Shown here piece after piece: positions 9,490 through 18,140 of a DNA stretch of 64,000 nt. How positions within the stretch are numbered: position 1 is the first letter of the stretch; each line of letters starts with the position of its first letter. The stretch comes from Pseudorhodoferax sp032153935 (GTDB lineage: Bacteria; Pseudomonadota; Gammaproteobacteria; Burkholderiales; Burkholderiaceae_C): the NCBI RefSeq assembly GCF_964253035.1, contig NZ_CAXUQL020000001.1, positions 6,696,001 through 6,760,000 on the forward strand. The letters are read 5' to 3'. Both the position numbers and the translations under genes were made by a program. The notes under the pieces were generated by a model. It did no database searches and was not told the origin of the DNA. It was given only the letters and a program-made list of their open reading frames with translations.

Positions 9490-10806
9490 TCAGCCGCCCG
9501 CGCTGCCCTCTTCCGCGCGCAGCGGCTGCGCCAGCACCTTGTCGATACGCCGGCCATCCAGGTCCAGCACCTCGAACACCCAGCCCGCGCATTCGATGCG
9601 CTCGCCCGTGGCCGGCATGTGACCCGAAACGGCCATGAGCAGTCCGGCCACGGTGTTGTAGCGGCCGCGGTCTTCCTCGGGCAATTCGTCGATGTCCAGG
9701 CGCGCCTTGAGTTCGCCGACCGGCATCAGCCCGTCCAGCAGCCAGGAGCCGTCGCCGCGCGCCGTGGCCCAGGCCTCGGTCTGGGTCTCGGGCTGCAGCT
9801 CACCGGTGATGGCCTCCAGCAGGTCGCGCGGCGTCAGCACGCCCTGCACGACGCCGTATTCGTCGACCACGAAGACCATGCGCCCGGCACGCGCGCGGAA
9901 CTGCTCCAGCAGTTCCAGGCCCGACAAGGTCTCGGGCACGAAGGTGGCCGCCAGCGCGTGCGTGCCGATCAGCGCCTCGCGGTCCTGGCCGGCCAGCGCC
10001 AGCAGGCGCGCCACACTGACGATGCCGACCACGTCCTCCAGCGAGCCGCGGCACACCGGATACCAGGAGTGGCCGGCGTGCTCGGCCTCGCCGCCGGCCA
10101 GGCGCAGCGCCTCCAACACCGGCAGGCTGGCATCGAGCCAGCCCACCTCGTCGCGCGGCACCATGATGGAGGTCAGCGGGCGCTCGTCCAGGCGGAACAG
10201 GTTGCGCACCATGCGGTGTTCGTGCGCCTCGATCACGCCGGCGTCCACGCCCTCTTCCAGGCTGGCGTCGATTTCCTCTTCGGTCATGGCGCGGTTGCCG
10301 GCCGTGTCCACGCGCAACGCCGCCAGCACACCCTGCGTGCTCAGCGAAAGCAGCCGCACGAAGGGCTTGGCCACCATGGCCACCCAGGTCATGGGCCGGC
10401 TCACGAGGTGCGCCACCTTTTCGGGATGCAGCTGCGCAATGCGCTTGGGCACCAGTTCGCCGAACACGATGGTCACGAAGGTGATGGCCGTGACCACCAG
10501 CGCCGTGGCCACGACGTCGGCCACGCCGGGGCCCAGGCCCAGCGCTTCCAGCCACTTGGCGACGGCGCTGCTGAACGCGGCCTCGCCCAGGATGCCGTTG
10601 AGCATGCCGATCAGCGTGATGCCGACCTGCACCGACGAGAGGAAGCGCGTGGGGTTGGCCAGCAGCGCCAGGGCCGCCGCCGCGCCCTTGTCGCCACTCT
10701 CGGCCATGGCCACCAGGCGCGCCTTGCGGCTGGTGGCCAACGCCATCTCCGACATGGCGAACACGCCGTTGAGCGCAGTCAACAGCGCGATCAGCAGGAA
10801 GTCCAT
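9490..10806 (-). CDS. CorC/HlyC-family membrane protein (DUF21-CBS-CorC)
   Basis: The 438-residue integral membrane protein has an N-terminal DUF21/CNNM domain with several membrane segments (about residues 1-180), a CBS pair (about 205-330) and a C-terminal CorC/HlyC transporter-associated domain. Relatives are linked to Mg2+/Co2+ efflux and are often annotated as hemolysins from one weakly supported case. It is the second gene of a leftward pair: its ATG overlaps the stop of the upstream membrane protein by one base (TGATG). Confidence 0.9.
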   Translation of the reverse strand: MDFLLIALLTALNGVFAMSEMALATSRKARLVAMAESGDKGAAAALALLANPTRFLSSVQVGITLIGMLNGILGEAAFSSAVAKWLEALGLGPGVADVVATALVVTAITFVTIVFGELVPKRIAQLHPEKVAHLVSRPMTWVAMVAKPFVRLLSLSTQGVLAALRVDTAGNRAMTEEEIDASLEEGVDAGVIEAHEHRMVRNLFRLDERPLTSIMVPRDEVGWLDASLPVLEALRLAGGEAEHAGHSWYPVCRGSLEDVVGIVSVARLLALAGQDREALIGTHALAATFVPETLSGLELLEQFRARAGRMVFVVDEYGVVQGVLTPRDLLEAITGELQPETQTEAWATARGDGSWLLDGLMPVGELKARLDIDELPEEDRGRYNTVAGLLMAVSGHMPATGERIECAGWVFEVLDLDGRRIDKVLAQPLRAEEGSAGG

Positions 10807-11291
10807 CAGGGCAGGGGCGTTGGCCCAGACAGCGGCAGGGACACGGCGTAGGCCTTGTCCAGCGCCATCCAGGTCACGAGCACGGCGCCCAGCACCATCA
10901 CGCCATACAGCATGCGGTGGATGTCCTCGCGCGGCCGCGCGATCGACCAGATCTCCTGGAATGCGCGACCGAAGTGCGCACGCACGCGGTCCAGCCGGCG
11001 CCGCCCCACCACGATGGAGATCTGCATGCGCTTGATCGCGAGCAGCCCGTACAGGCAGATGGCCCAGGTGATGACCACCAGCACCCAGTGGCGCACGCCT
11101 CCTTCGGTGATCGGATCGACAAGCTGGTGCACGCCGGCCAGCAGCAGCGCGTAGATCACCAGCGCATAGGCACCGGCCCACCACTGCTGGCGCGTGAAGA
11201 GCTCGATGTCGGCCACGCAGGCGCCGTAGGCCATCTGCAGCTCCGAGCGGTCGATGTCACTCAGCTCTCCGAAACCCGAAGTCGAATCCAT
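10806..11291 (-). CDS. Conserved small membrane protein, function unknown
   Basis: The 161-residue protein has a polar N-terminal segment (about 1-37) and three hydrophobic segments (about 40-58, 68-86 and 130-148), with a basic loop (KRMQISIVVGRRRLDR) after the second. I do not recognise a family with a known function. Its stop overlaps the start of the CorC-type protein, so the two are probably co-translated and may act together. It is divergent from apaH. Confidence 0.8.
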   Translation of the reverse strand: MDSTSGFGELSDIDRSELQMAYGACVADIELFTRQQWWAGAYALVIYALLLAGVHQLVDPITEGGVRHWVLVVITWAICLYGLLAIKRMQISIVVGRRRLDRVRAHFGRAFQEIWSIARPREDIHRMLYGVMVLGAVLVTWMALDKAYAVSLPLSGPTPLP

Positions 11292-11367
11292 GGCAATCCT
11301 CCCTGATGGCTGTGCAATCTACAGCATTCGGCGCCGTGTAGAGTCGCGCGTCGTTGTTGGAGAACAC

Positions 11368-12210
11368 ATGGCGTCTTATCTGATCGGGGATGTGCAGGGT
11401 TGCGACGAGCCGTTGGGCCGGCTGCTGCAGGCCATCGATTTCTCACCCAGCCGCGACACCGTCTACGTGCTGGGCGACCTGGTCAACCGCGGCCCGGCCT
11501 CGGCCGAGGTGCTGCGCCGGCTCATGGCGCTGGAGGGCAGCGCGCGCTGCCTGCTCGGCAACCACGACATGCACCTGCTGGCCTGCGCCTGGGGCGTGCG
11601 CCGCCCGCACAAGCGCGACACGCTGGACGCCCTGCTGGCCGCGCCCGACCGCGCCGCGCTGCTGGACTGGCTGCGCTGCCAGCCGCTGGCAATCCACGAG
11701 ACCGTGGCCGGCCGCGAACTGCTCATGGTGCATGCCGGCGCGCTGCCGCAATGGACGGCCGAGCGCACGGCCGCGCTGGCCGCCGAGCTGCAGGACGTGC
11801 TGAGCGGCCCGCACATCGGCGACTTCCTGCACGAGATGTACGGCAACCAGCCCGACCACTGGGACGACGCGCTGACCGGCAACGCGCGCCTGCGCGTGGT
11901 CATCAACGCGCTCACGCGGCTTCGCTTTTGCAGCGCCGAGGGGCAGATGGAGTTCGAGACCAAGGAAGGAGTGAGCGCAGCGCCCGAGGGCTTCATGCCC
12001 TGGTTCGAGGTGCCGGGCCGGCGCACGGCCGACGTGGCGGTGGCCTTCGGCCATTGGTCCACGCTGGGCTGGCTGGACCGTGACGACCTCTATTGCCTGG
12101 ACACGGGCTGCGTATGGGGTGGCCCGCTCAGCGCGCTGCGCGTGGGCGCCAGCGCCGCGCGGCAGGCCTTGGTGCAGGTCGACTGCCCGCAGGCACAGCA
12201 ACCCGGCTGA
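11368..12210 (+). CDS. apaH: Symmetrical bis(5'-nucleosyl)-tetraphosphatase
   Basis: The 280-residue metallophosphatase splits Ap4A to two ADP and also removes Np4 caps from RNA. Metal-binding motifs are GDVQG (about 7-11), GDLVNRG (about 34-40) and GNHDMHLL (about 65-72), with a matching C-terminal GHWSTLGW. Length equals the E. coli enzyme. The ATG at 11368 follows TTGGAGAACAC, a good Shine-Dalgarno sequence; upstream in-frame starts lack one. It ends six bases from convergent rhlE. Confidence 0.95.
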   Translation: MASYLIGDVQGCDEPLGRLLQAIDFSPSRDTVYVLGDLVNRGPASAEVLRRLMALEGSARCLLGNHDMHLLACAWGVRRPHKRDTLDALLAAPDRAALLDWLRCQPLAIHETVAGRELLMVHAGALPQWTAERTAALAAELQDVLSGPHIGDFLHEMYGNQPDHWDDALTGNARLRVVINALTRLRFCSAEGQMEFETKEGVSAAPEGFMPWFEVPGRRTADVAVAFGHWSTLGWLDRDDLYCLDTGCVWGGPLSALRVGASAARQALVQVDCPQAQQPG

Positions 12211-12216
12211 GGCCGG

Positions 12217-13764
12217 TCAACCAGCCGAGGTTTCCGGCTGCGGTGCGGCGGCCGGTGCCGGCGCCGGGGCTGGTGCCTTGAACAGCGCGGCCAGCTTGCG
12301 CCTGGGCTTGATGTTGGCCGAGACGCCGCTGCGCACGGTCTCGCGCTTGCTCTCCCAACCGGGCGCACCGGCAGCCGATGCATTCGCCTCGTAGGGCTGA
12401 TTGAAGAACGGATCCTGCGCCGGAGCGGCCGAACGGCGCGGCGCGCGCTCGCGGGGTTCGGGCCGGTCACGCGGGCCGTCCATCACGTCGCGCGGATCGT
12501 CGCCGCCCCAGGCGCGGCGGCCTTCGTTGAAGCGGCCCTGCTCGCGGATGCGCGGCATGTCTTCGTCGTACTCGAAGGCCTCGATCTCGATCTTGGTCTT
12601 GATGAGCTTCTCGATCTCGGCCACCAGGCGCACATCGTTGCCGCCACCGGCGAAGCTGACGGCCAGGCCCGAGGCGCCAGCGCGGCCGGTGCGGCCGATG
12701 CGGTGCACGTAGTCCTCGGCGTTGAACGGGATGTCGAAGTTGAACACCGCCGGCACGTCCTTGATGTCCAGGCCGCGCGCGGCCACGTCGGTGCAGACCA
12801 GCAGGTCGACTTCGCCCTTCTTGAACGCGTCGAGCGCCTTCAGGCGCTCGTCCTGGCTGCGGTCGCCGTGCAGCGCGTTGGTCTTGAGGCCTTCGCGCTC
12901 GAGCGCGCGGGCCAGCCGGGCGCAGCCCAGCTTGCTGTTGACGAACACGAAGGCCTGACGCAGCTGGCGCTTGCGCAGGATCTGGTGCAGCGCGCGGCGC
13001 TTGTTCTCGTCCGTGACGCTGTAGAAATGCTGCTCCACGGTCGAGGCCGTGGCATTGGAGCGCGCCACCTCGATGGTGGTCGGGTCCTGCAGGTAGCTGC
13101 CGGCCAGGCGCTTGATCTCGGGCGAGAAGGTGGCCGAGAACAGCAGCGTGGTGCGCTGCTTGGGCAGGTAGGACAGGATGCGCTGCAGGTCGGGCAGGAA
13201 GCCGATGTCCAGCATGCGGTCGGCCTCGTCGAGCACCACGTACTCGACCTGGTTCAGCACCGCGTTCTTGGCCTCGATGTGGTCCAGCAGACGGCCCGGC
13301 GTGGCCACCAGCACCTCGACGCCCTTCTTGAGCTCGAGGGTCTGCGGCTTCATGTCGATGCCGCCGAACACCACCGTGCTGCGCAGCTGCGTGTACTTGG
13401 CGTACAGCTTGATCTGCTGCGCCACCTGGTCGGCCAGTTCACGCGTGGGCAGCAGCACCAGCGCGCGCACGGGGTGGCGCGCGGGCGAGGTCGAGGCGTT
13501 CTCGTGGCGCAGCATGCGCTGCAGCAGCGGCAGCGAGAAGGCTGCTGTCTTGCCGGTGCCGGTCTGGGCAGCGCCCATCACGTCGCGGCCCGTCAGCACC
13601 ACCGGGATGGCCTGCGCCTGGATCGGCGTCATGCTGCTGTAACCCATCTCGGCCACGGCGCGCGCCAGCGGCTCGGCGAGGTTCAGCTGAGAGAAGGAAG
13701 CGGTCGGCGGTGCGGTGTCGGCGGGCGTTGCGCCTGCCTCGGGAGCGGTTGCGGAGTCGGTCAT
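12217..13764 (-). CDS. rhlE: DEAD-box RNA helicase, RhlE type
   Basis: The 515-residue ATP-dependent RNA helicase shows the Q motif with MTPIQAQAIP, motif I AQTGTGKT, PTRELADQ, TPGRLLDH, DEAD, SAT, and the C-terminal helicase motifs TDVAARGLDI and HRIGRTGRAG. After about residue 390 comes a low-complexity Arg/Pro/Ala tail ending in an alternating Ala-Pro run, typical of RhlE-like proteins acting in ribosome assembly and the cold response. The start is the ATG at 13764; a TTG directly upstream is unlikely. A -10-like GATAAT within a palindrome lies about 68 bases upstream. Confidence 0.93.
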   Translation of the reverse strand: MTDSATAPEAGATPADTAPPTASFSQLNLAEPLARAVAEMGYSSMTPIQAQAIPVVLTGRDVMGAAQTGTGKTAAFSLPLLQRMLRHENASTSPARHPVRALVLLPTRELADQVAQQIKLYAKYTQLRSTVVFGGIDMKPQTLELKKGVEVLVATPGRLLDHIEAKNAVLNQVEYVVLDEADRMLDIGFLPDLQRILSYLPKQRTTLLFSATFSPEIKRLAGSYLQDPTTIEVARSNATASTVEQHFYSVTDENKRRALHQILRKRQLRQAFVFVNSKLGCARLARALEREGLKTNALHGDRSQDERLKALDAFKKGEVDLLVCTDVAARGLDIKDVPAVFNFDIPFNAEDYVHRIGRTGRAGASGLAVSFAGGGNDVRLVAEIEKLIKTKIEIEAFEYDEDMPRIREQGRFNEGRRAWGGDDPRDVMDGPRDRPEPRERAPRRSAAPAQDPFFNQPYEANASAAGAPGWESKRETVRSGVSANIKPRRKLAALFKAPAPAPAPAAAPQPETSAG

Positions 13765-13831
13765 CAAGTCCAGGGTTCAAGCGCTACCAAACAGATAGCA
13801 GGCCGGCGCGCGAGGATGAGGCCGGGCCGCG

Positions 13832-13837
13832 ATTATC
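13832..13837 (-). promoter_or_regulatory. Candidate -10 element of rhlE
   Basis: GATAAT on the minus strand sits at the centre of a short palindrome (CGCGA-TTA-TCGCG, 13828-13840), 67-73 bases before the rhlE ATG. The same GATAATCGCG string precedes aroC. No convincing -35 is visible. Confidence 0.35.
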
Positions 13838-13873
13838 GCGCAAGGGGGGCAAACCCCTGTGACAGGTGCAGTT

Positions 13874-14968
13874 TCAGGCACTTGCGGGGATGGGTCCCAC
13901 GGCCTGGCGCACGTCGCCGCACTGGGCGCGCTGGCGCAGTGCGTGCTCCATCACCACCAGCGCCAGCAGTGCCTCGACGATGGGCGTGGCGCGGATGCCC
14001 ACACAAGGGTCGTGTCGGCCCTTGGTCACCACCTCCACGCTCTGGCCGGTGGTGTCGATGGATTCGCGCGGCGTGATGATGGAACTGGTCGGCTTGATCG
14101 CGATGGACACGTCCAAATCCTGGCCCGTGCTGATGCCGCCCAGCACGCCGCCGGCGTTGTTGGAGAGGAAGCCCTGCGGCGACAGCGAGTCGCCGTGCGT
14201 GCTGCCGCGCTGCGCCACGCTGGCAAAGCCGGCGCCGATCTCCACACCCTTGACGGCGTTCAGGCCCATCATGGCAAACGCGATGTCGGCGTCGAGCTTG
14301 TCGAACAGCGGCTCGCCCAGGCCCACGGGCATGCCGCTGGCCGTCACGCGCACCCGTGCGCCGCAGGAATCGCCGGCCTTGCGCAGCCGGTCCATGTAGG
14401 CCTCCAACTGCGACACATCGGCGACGGGCGCGAAGAACGGGTTGTTGGGCACATGGTCCCAGCTCTCGAACGGGATCGCGATCTCGCCCACCTGGGTCAT
14501 GCAGCCGCGGAACTGCACGCCATAGCGCTCGCGCAGCCACTTGCGCGCGACCGCGCCGGCCGCCACCGTGGGGGCCGTGAGCCGGGCCGAGGAACGACCG
14601 CCGCCGCGCGGGTCGCGGATGCCGAACTTGTGCCAGTAGCTGTAGTCGGCATGGCCGGGGCGAAAACTCTGCGCGATCGCGCTGTAGTCCTTGCTGCGCT
14701 GGTCGGTGTTGCGGATCAGCAGCGCGATCGGCGTGCCCGTGGTGCGGCCTTCGTAGACGCCCGACAGGATTTCGACCTGGTCGGGCTCGGCGCGTTGGGT
14801 CACGTGGCGGCTGGTGCCGGGGCGGCGGCGGTCCAGTTCGACCTGGATGTCGGCCTCGGACAGTTCCATGCCGGGCGGGCAGCCGTCGATCACGCAGCCG
14901 ATGGCCGGACCGTGCGATTCCCCGAAATTGGTAACTGCGAAAAGGGTGCCGAAGGTGTTGCCGCTCAT
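13874..14968 (-). CDS. aroC: Chorismate synthase
   Basis: The 364-residue enzyme makes chorismate from EPSP with reduced FMN as cofactor, the last common step to aromatic amino acids and folate. Signatures visible are GESHGPAIGCVIDGCPPG (about 16-33, with the catalytic His), RRRPGTSRHVTQR (about 47-59), the long GGGRSSARLTAPTVAAGAVA stretch, and a C-terminal DPCVGIRATPI. Length is normal. The ATG has no Shine-Dalgarno sequence; a GATAAT hexamer ends six bases before it, suggesting a leaderless mRNA. Confidence 0.97.
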   Translation of the reverse strand: MSGNTFGTLFAVTNFGESHGPAIGCVIDGCPPGMELSEADIQVELDRRRPGTSRHVTQRAEPDQVEILSGVYEGRTTGTPIALLIRNTDQRSKDYSAIAQSFRPGHADYSYWHKFGIRDPRGGGRSSARLTAPTVAAGAVARKWLRERYGVQFRGCMTQVGEIAIPFESWDHVPNNPFFAPVADVSQLEAYMDRLRKAGDSCGARVRVTASGMPVGLGEPLFDKLDADIAFAMMGLNAVKGVEIGAGFASVAQRGSTHGDSLSPQGFLSNNAGGVLGGISTGQDLDVSIAIKPTSSIITPRESIDTTGQSVEVVTKGRHDPCVGIRATPIVEALLALVVMEHALRQRAQCGDVRQAVGPIPASA

Positions 14969-14974
14969 GGCGCG

Positions 14975-14980
14975 ATTATC
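14975..14980 (-). promoter_or_regulatory. Candidate -10 element giving a leaderless aroC transcript
   Basis: On the minus strand GATAAT is followed by CGCGCC and then the aroC ATG. With normal -10 to +1 spacing, transcription would begin at or next to the start codon. Confidence 0.45.
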
Positions 14981-15085
14981 GACCAGCCCCTCGCCATGGC
15001 CGGTGGACAGCCTGGGAACGGTTCATGCTTCGCATGCAAGACACCCCTCGCCGGTGTGGAACCCCTTCTCAGCGAAAGGCAAACC

Positions 15086-15508
15086 ATGTTGGACCGCACA
15101 AGCACCAAGTTCTCCCACGTCAAGGAAGGCGATACGCAATACGTGAGCGGCGGATTGCGCGATTTCTTTCTCTACCGCGACCTCGGCATCGCCGAAGCCA
15201 CGCACGGAAAGGTGATCGCGCACCTCGTGAAGGCCAACATGGCACCAGAAACGGGCACCGGCTGGCACCGCCATGAGGCGGACTTCCAGATCGTCATCAT
15301 GGTCAAGGGCTGGGCCCGCTTCATGTACGAGGACAAGGAAACCCTGGTCGAGGCCGGCGACGTGGTGCACCAGCGCCCCGGCATCCGCCACTACCTGTTC
15401 GACTACTCGCCCGACATGGAGTATCTGGAGATCGTCTCGCCCGCAGACTTCAAGTCGGTGGACGTGGACCCGGTCTGCGAGGTTCCTGCGGCCACGCCCT
15501 GGAAGTGA
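15086..15508 (+). CDS. Cupin-domain protein
   Basis: The 140-residue protein is a single cupin beta-barrel. The first metal-binding motif GTGWHRHEADFQIVIMVKG is at about residues 57-75; the second, DVVHQRPGIRHYLFDYS, at about 95-111. Four possible ligands (two His, one Glu or Gln, one His) are present, so it may bind a metal. No catalytic role can be assigned; relatives are annotated only as cupin-domain proteins. It stands alone between divergent aroC and the convergent GST gene. Confidence 0.85.
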   Translation: MLDRTSTKFSHVKEGDTQYVSGGLRDFFLYRDLGIAEATHGKVIAHLVKANMAPETGTGWHRHEADFQIVIMVKGWARFMYEDKETLVEAGDVVHQRPGIRHYLFDYSPDMEYLEIVSPADFKSVDVDPVCEVPAATPWK

Positions 15509-15538
15509 GCACGGTGGCGGCCCAGGCCGCCGCCAGTT

Positions 15539-16198
15539 TCAGAACTCAGCGTCCAGTTCGTCGATCTCGTCGGGCTCCTTGCGGGCCTCGGCGATCCACT
15601 CCTTGAGCGCGGGCAAAGCCATCATCTGCTTGCAGTAGTCCACGCAGGCTGGCGGCAGCGGCACGTCGTAGGTCAGGAAGCGCGTGACCACCGGCGCGTA
15701 CATGGCATCGGCGATGCAAGGCTTGTCGCCGAACAGGTACGGGCCGCCGTAGGCTTGCAGGCACTCGGTCCAGATCTCCAGGATGCGGTCCACGTCGGCC
15801 TGCGCACGCGACCAGATCTTGAAGCCGGGAAAGTGCGCCTTGATGTTCATCGGCAGCGAGGAGCGCAGCGCCGAGAAGCCCGAGTGCATCTCGCCGCAGA
15901 TCGCGCGGCAGTGCGCGCGCGCGGCCTGGTCGGCCGGCAGCAGGCCGGCCTTGGGCTTGAGCTCGTTGAGGTACTCGCCGATGGCCAGCGTGTCCCACAC
16001 CTGCACCTTGCCGTTCTGCAGCGAAGGCACGCGCATGGAGGACGACAGCAGCAGCATCTCGGCCTTCATCGCCGGATCGTCAGGCGAGACCACGTTCTCG
16101 TTGAACTCCAGCCCCGCCAGCCGGGCCATGAGCCAGCCGCGCAAGGCCCAGGCTCCGTAGTTCTTGCTGCTGATCGTCAATACCGCCTTGGTCGCCAT
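15539..16198 (-). CDS. Glutathione S-transferase family protein
   Basis: The 219-residue protein has an N-terminal thioredoxin-fold domain (about 1-80, with the cis-Pro and SMRVPSLQ substrate motif and an E-x-L-N-E segment) and a helical C-terminal domain with a DxxYxPVVTRF stretch. This resembles bacterial GSTs acting in detoxification or maleylacetoacetate-type isomerisation; the substrate is unknown. It is divergent from phaZ and has no obvious functional tie to it. Confidence 0.88.
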   Translation of the reverse strand: MATKAVLTISSKNYGAWALRGWLMARLAGLEFNENVVSPDDPAMKAEMLLLSSSMRVPSLQNGKVQVWDTLAIGEYLNELKPKAGLLPADQAARAHCRAICGEMHSGFSALRSSLPMNIKAHFPGFKIWSRAQADVDRILEIWTECLQAYGGPYLFGDKPCIADAMYAPVVTRFLTYDVPLPPACVDYCKQMMALPALKEWIAEARKEPDEIDELDAEF

Positions 16199-16336
16199 GG
16201 GATCGCCTCCAGTGTCGGCATGTTCAGCAAACGCTGTGCCAGACATGTGACAGGCCCTGCATTCCTCCGGTCGGCGGCGCATGGCCCGCAACTTGCCTGC
16301 CTGGGTACAAACCCGATCGACTCCACGAGACACCGC

Positions 16337-17554
16337 ATGCTGTACCAGGCCTACCAGCTCCAATCCGACCTCCTGTCGCCGATGCGGCTGCTGGCCCAAT
16401 CGCTGGGGAACGCGCTGTGGCTCGAGGACACCGACCGCAGCCCGCTGCGCGCATGGTCCGCCGCCGGGACCGTGTTCTCGCGCATGCGGCTCACGCACAG
16501 CCGGCCGGCCTACGGCATCGACCAGGCCATCGTCGACGGCGTGGCCGTGCCTGTCACCGAAGAAGTCACGCTCAGGAAACCGTTCGGCAGCCTGCTGCAC
16601 TTCAAGCGCGCGCTGCAGCCGCACACGCCGGCCCAGCCGCGCATGCTGCTGGTGGCACCGCTGTCGGGCCACTTCGCCACGCTGCTGCGCGACACCGTGC
16701 GCACGCTGCTGCGCGACCACGACGTCTACATCACCGACTGGCACAACGCGCGCGACGTGGGTCTCAAGCACGGCGCCTTCGCGCTGGACGACTACATCGC
16801 CTACATGATCGAGTTCACCGCCGCATTGGGGCCCGGAACGCATGTGATGGCGGTGTGCCAGCCCTGCGTGGCTGCGCTGGCCGCCACGGCCATCATGGCC
16901 GAGGACGACCATCCGGCCCAGCCCGCCAGCCTGACGCTGATGGCCGGCCCGGTGGATTGCCGCGTGAACCCCAGCGGCGTGAACGAACTGGCCACCAGCA
17001 AGCCCATCGAATGGTTCGAGCAGAACCTGATCAGCCACGTGCCGCTGCCGCATGCCGGCTTCATGCGCCGTGTGTACCCGGGTTTCGTGCAGCTCACGGC
17101 CTTCATGAGCATGAACCTCGAACGCCACAAGCAGCAGTACAAGGACATGTACAAATACCTGCTCGAAGGCGACATCGAGAAGGCCGAGACCATCCGCGTG
17201 TTCTACGACGAATACCTGGCCGTCAACGACCTGCCGGCCGAGTTCTACCTGGAGACGGTGGAGAAGGTGTTCCAGACCTACGACCTGCCATTGGGCAAGC
17301 TGACCTACCGCGGTCGCCTCGTCAACACCAAGGCCATCCGCCGCACCGCGCTGATGACGGTGGAAGGCGAGCGCGACGACATCTGCTCGGTCGGCCAGAC
17401 CCTGGCCGCGCAGGACATGTGCCCCAACGTGCGGCCCTACCGCAAGACCCACCACGTGCAGACCGGCGTGGGCCACTACGGCGTGTTCAGCGGCCGGCGC
17501 TGGAACCAGGAGATCTACCCGCGCGTGCGGGACATGGTCTACGCGATGGAGTGA
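16337..17554 (+). CDS. phaZ: Intracellular poly(3-hydroxybutyrate) depolymerase
   Basis: The 405-residue PhaZ hydrolyses stored native PHB granules to oligomers or monomer. The family uses a cysteine in place of the usual lipase-box serine. Here it is Cys174 in AVCQPC, and the C-terminal TGVGHYGVFSGRRW carries the catalytic His. Length matches intracellular PhaZ of Cupriavidus-type organisms, and there is no signal peptide. The presence of phaZ implies that this organism makes PHB. The gene is divergent from a GST and convergent with a CBS protein. Confidence 0.94.
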   Translation: MLYQAYQLQSDLLSPMRLLAQSLGNALWLEDTDRSPLRAWSAAGTVFSRMRLTHSRPAYGIDQAIVDGVAVPVTEEVTLRKPFGSLLHFKRALQPHTPAQPRMLLVAPLSGHFATLLRDTVRTLLRDHDVYITDWHNARDVGLKHGAFALDDYIAYMIEFTAALGPGTHVMAVCQPCVAALAATAIMAEDDHPAQPASLTLMAGPVDCRVNPSGVNELATSKPIEWFEQNLISHVPLPHAGFMRRVYPGFVQLTAFMSMNLERHKQQYKDMYKYLLEGDIEKAETIRVFYDEYLAVNDLPAEFYLETVEKVFQTYDLPLGKLTYRGRLVNTKAIRRTALMTVEGERDDICSVGQTLAAQDMCPNVRPYRKTHHVQTGVGHYGVFSGRRWNQEIYPRVRDMVYAME

Positions 17555-17559
17555 ACGCT

Positions 17560-17576
17560 GCGGCGCTCCACGCCGC
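17560..17576. terminator. Weak hairpin between convergent phaZ and CBS-protein gene
   Basis: GCGGCG and CGCCGC arms with a 5-base loop lie in the 27-base gap between two stop codons. No T-tract follows, so a terminator role is only suggested by position. Confidence 0.3.
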
Positions 17577-17581
17577 CCGCT

Positions 17582-18040
17582 TCAGCCCTTGCCGTCTTCT
17601 TCCTCGCCACCCGGCCAGTCGCGGATGTAGGCCTTGAGCATCTTGTTCTCGAAGTTCTGGCTGTCCACCACGGCCTTGGCCACGTCGTAGAAGCTGATCA
17701 CACCCATCAGCATGCGCTTGTCCATGACGGGCATGTAGCGCGCGTGGCGCTCCAGCATCATGCGGCGCACCTCGTCGAGTTCGGTCTCGGCCGTGCAGGT
17801 CAGGGGCGCATCGTCCATGGCACTGCGCACCAGCGTCGAGCCGAGCGCGCCACCGTTCTTCACAACGGTCTGGATCACCTCGCGGAAGGTCAGCATGCCG
17901 ACCAGATCGCCGTGGTGCATGACGACCAGCGAGCCGATGTCCTTCTCGGACATGATGCTCACGGCACCCGCCAGTTCCTCGTCCGGCGTGACGGTGAAGA
18001 GCGTGTTGCCTTTGACGCGCAGAATGTCGCTGACTTTCAT
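17582..18040 (-). CDS. CBS-pair domain protein
   Basis: The 152-residue protein consists of two CBS motifs (about 8-60 and 73-125), which usually bind adenosyl ligands such as AMP or ATP and act as energy sensors. No enzyme or channel domain is attached. I use the ATG at 18040, which is preceded by a strong AGGAGG. The frame is open farther upstream but without that site. It is divergent from the O-acetylhomoserine sulfhydrylase gene. Confidence 0.88.
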   Translation of the reverse strand: MKVSDILRVKGNTLFTVTPDEELAGAVSIMSEKDIGSLVVMHHGDLVGMLTFREVIQTVVKNGGALGSTLVRSAMDDAPLTCTAETELDEVRRMMLERHARYMPVMDKRMLMGVISFYDVAKAVVDSQNFENKMLKAYIRDWPGGEEEDGKG

Positions 18041-18140
18041 GGGGGCCTCCTGGTGATCGTCCGCGACGCGGAACTGCCCAGGGAATATAGCCCACAATCG
18101 CGCCCAAACTGACCCCGTTCCCCCTGGAGGAGACCCTCGC

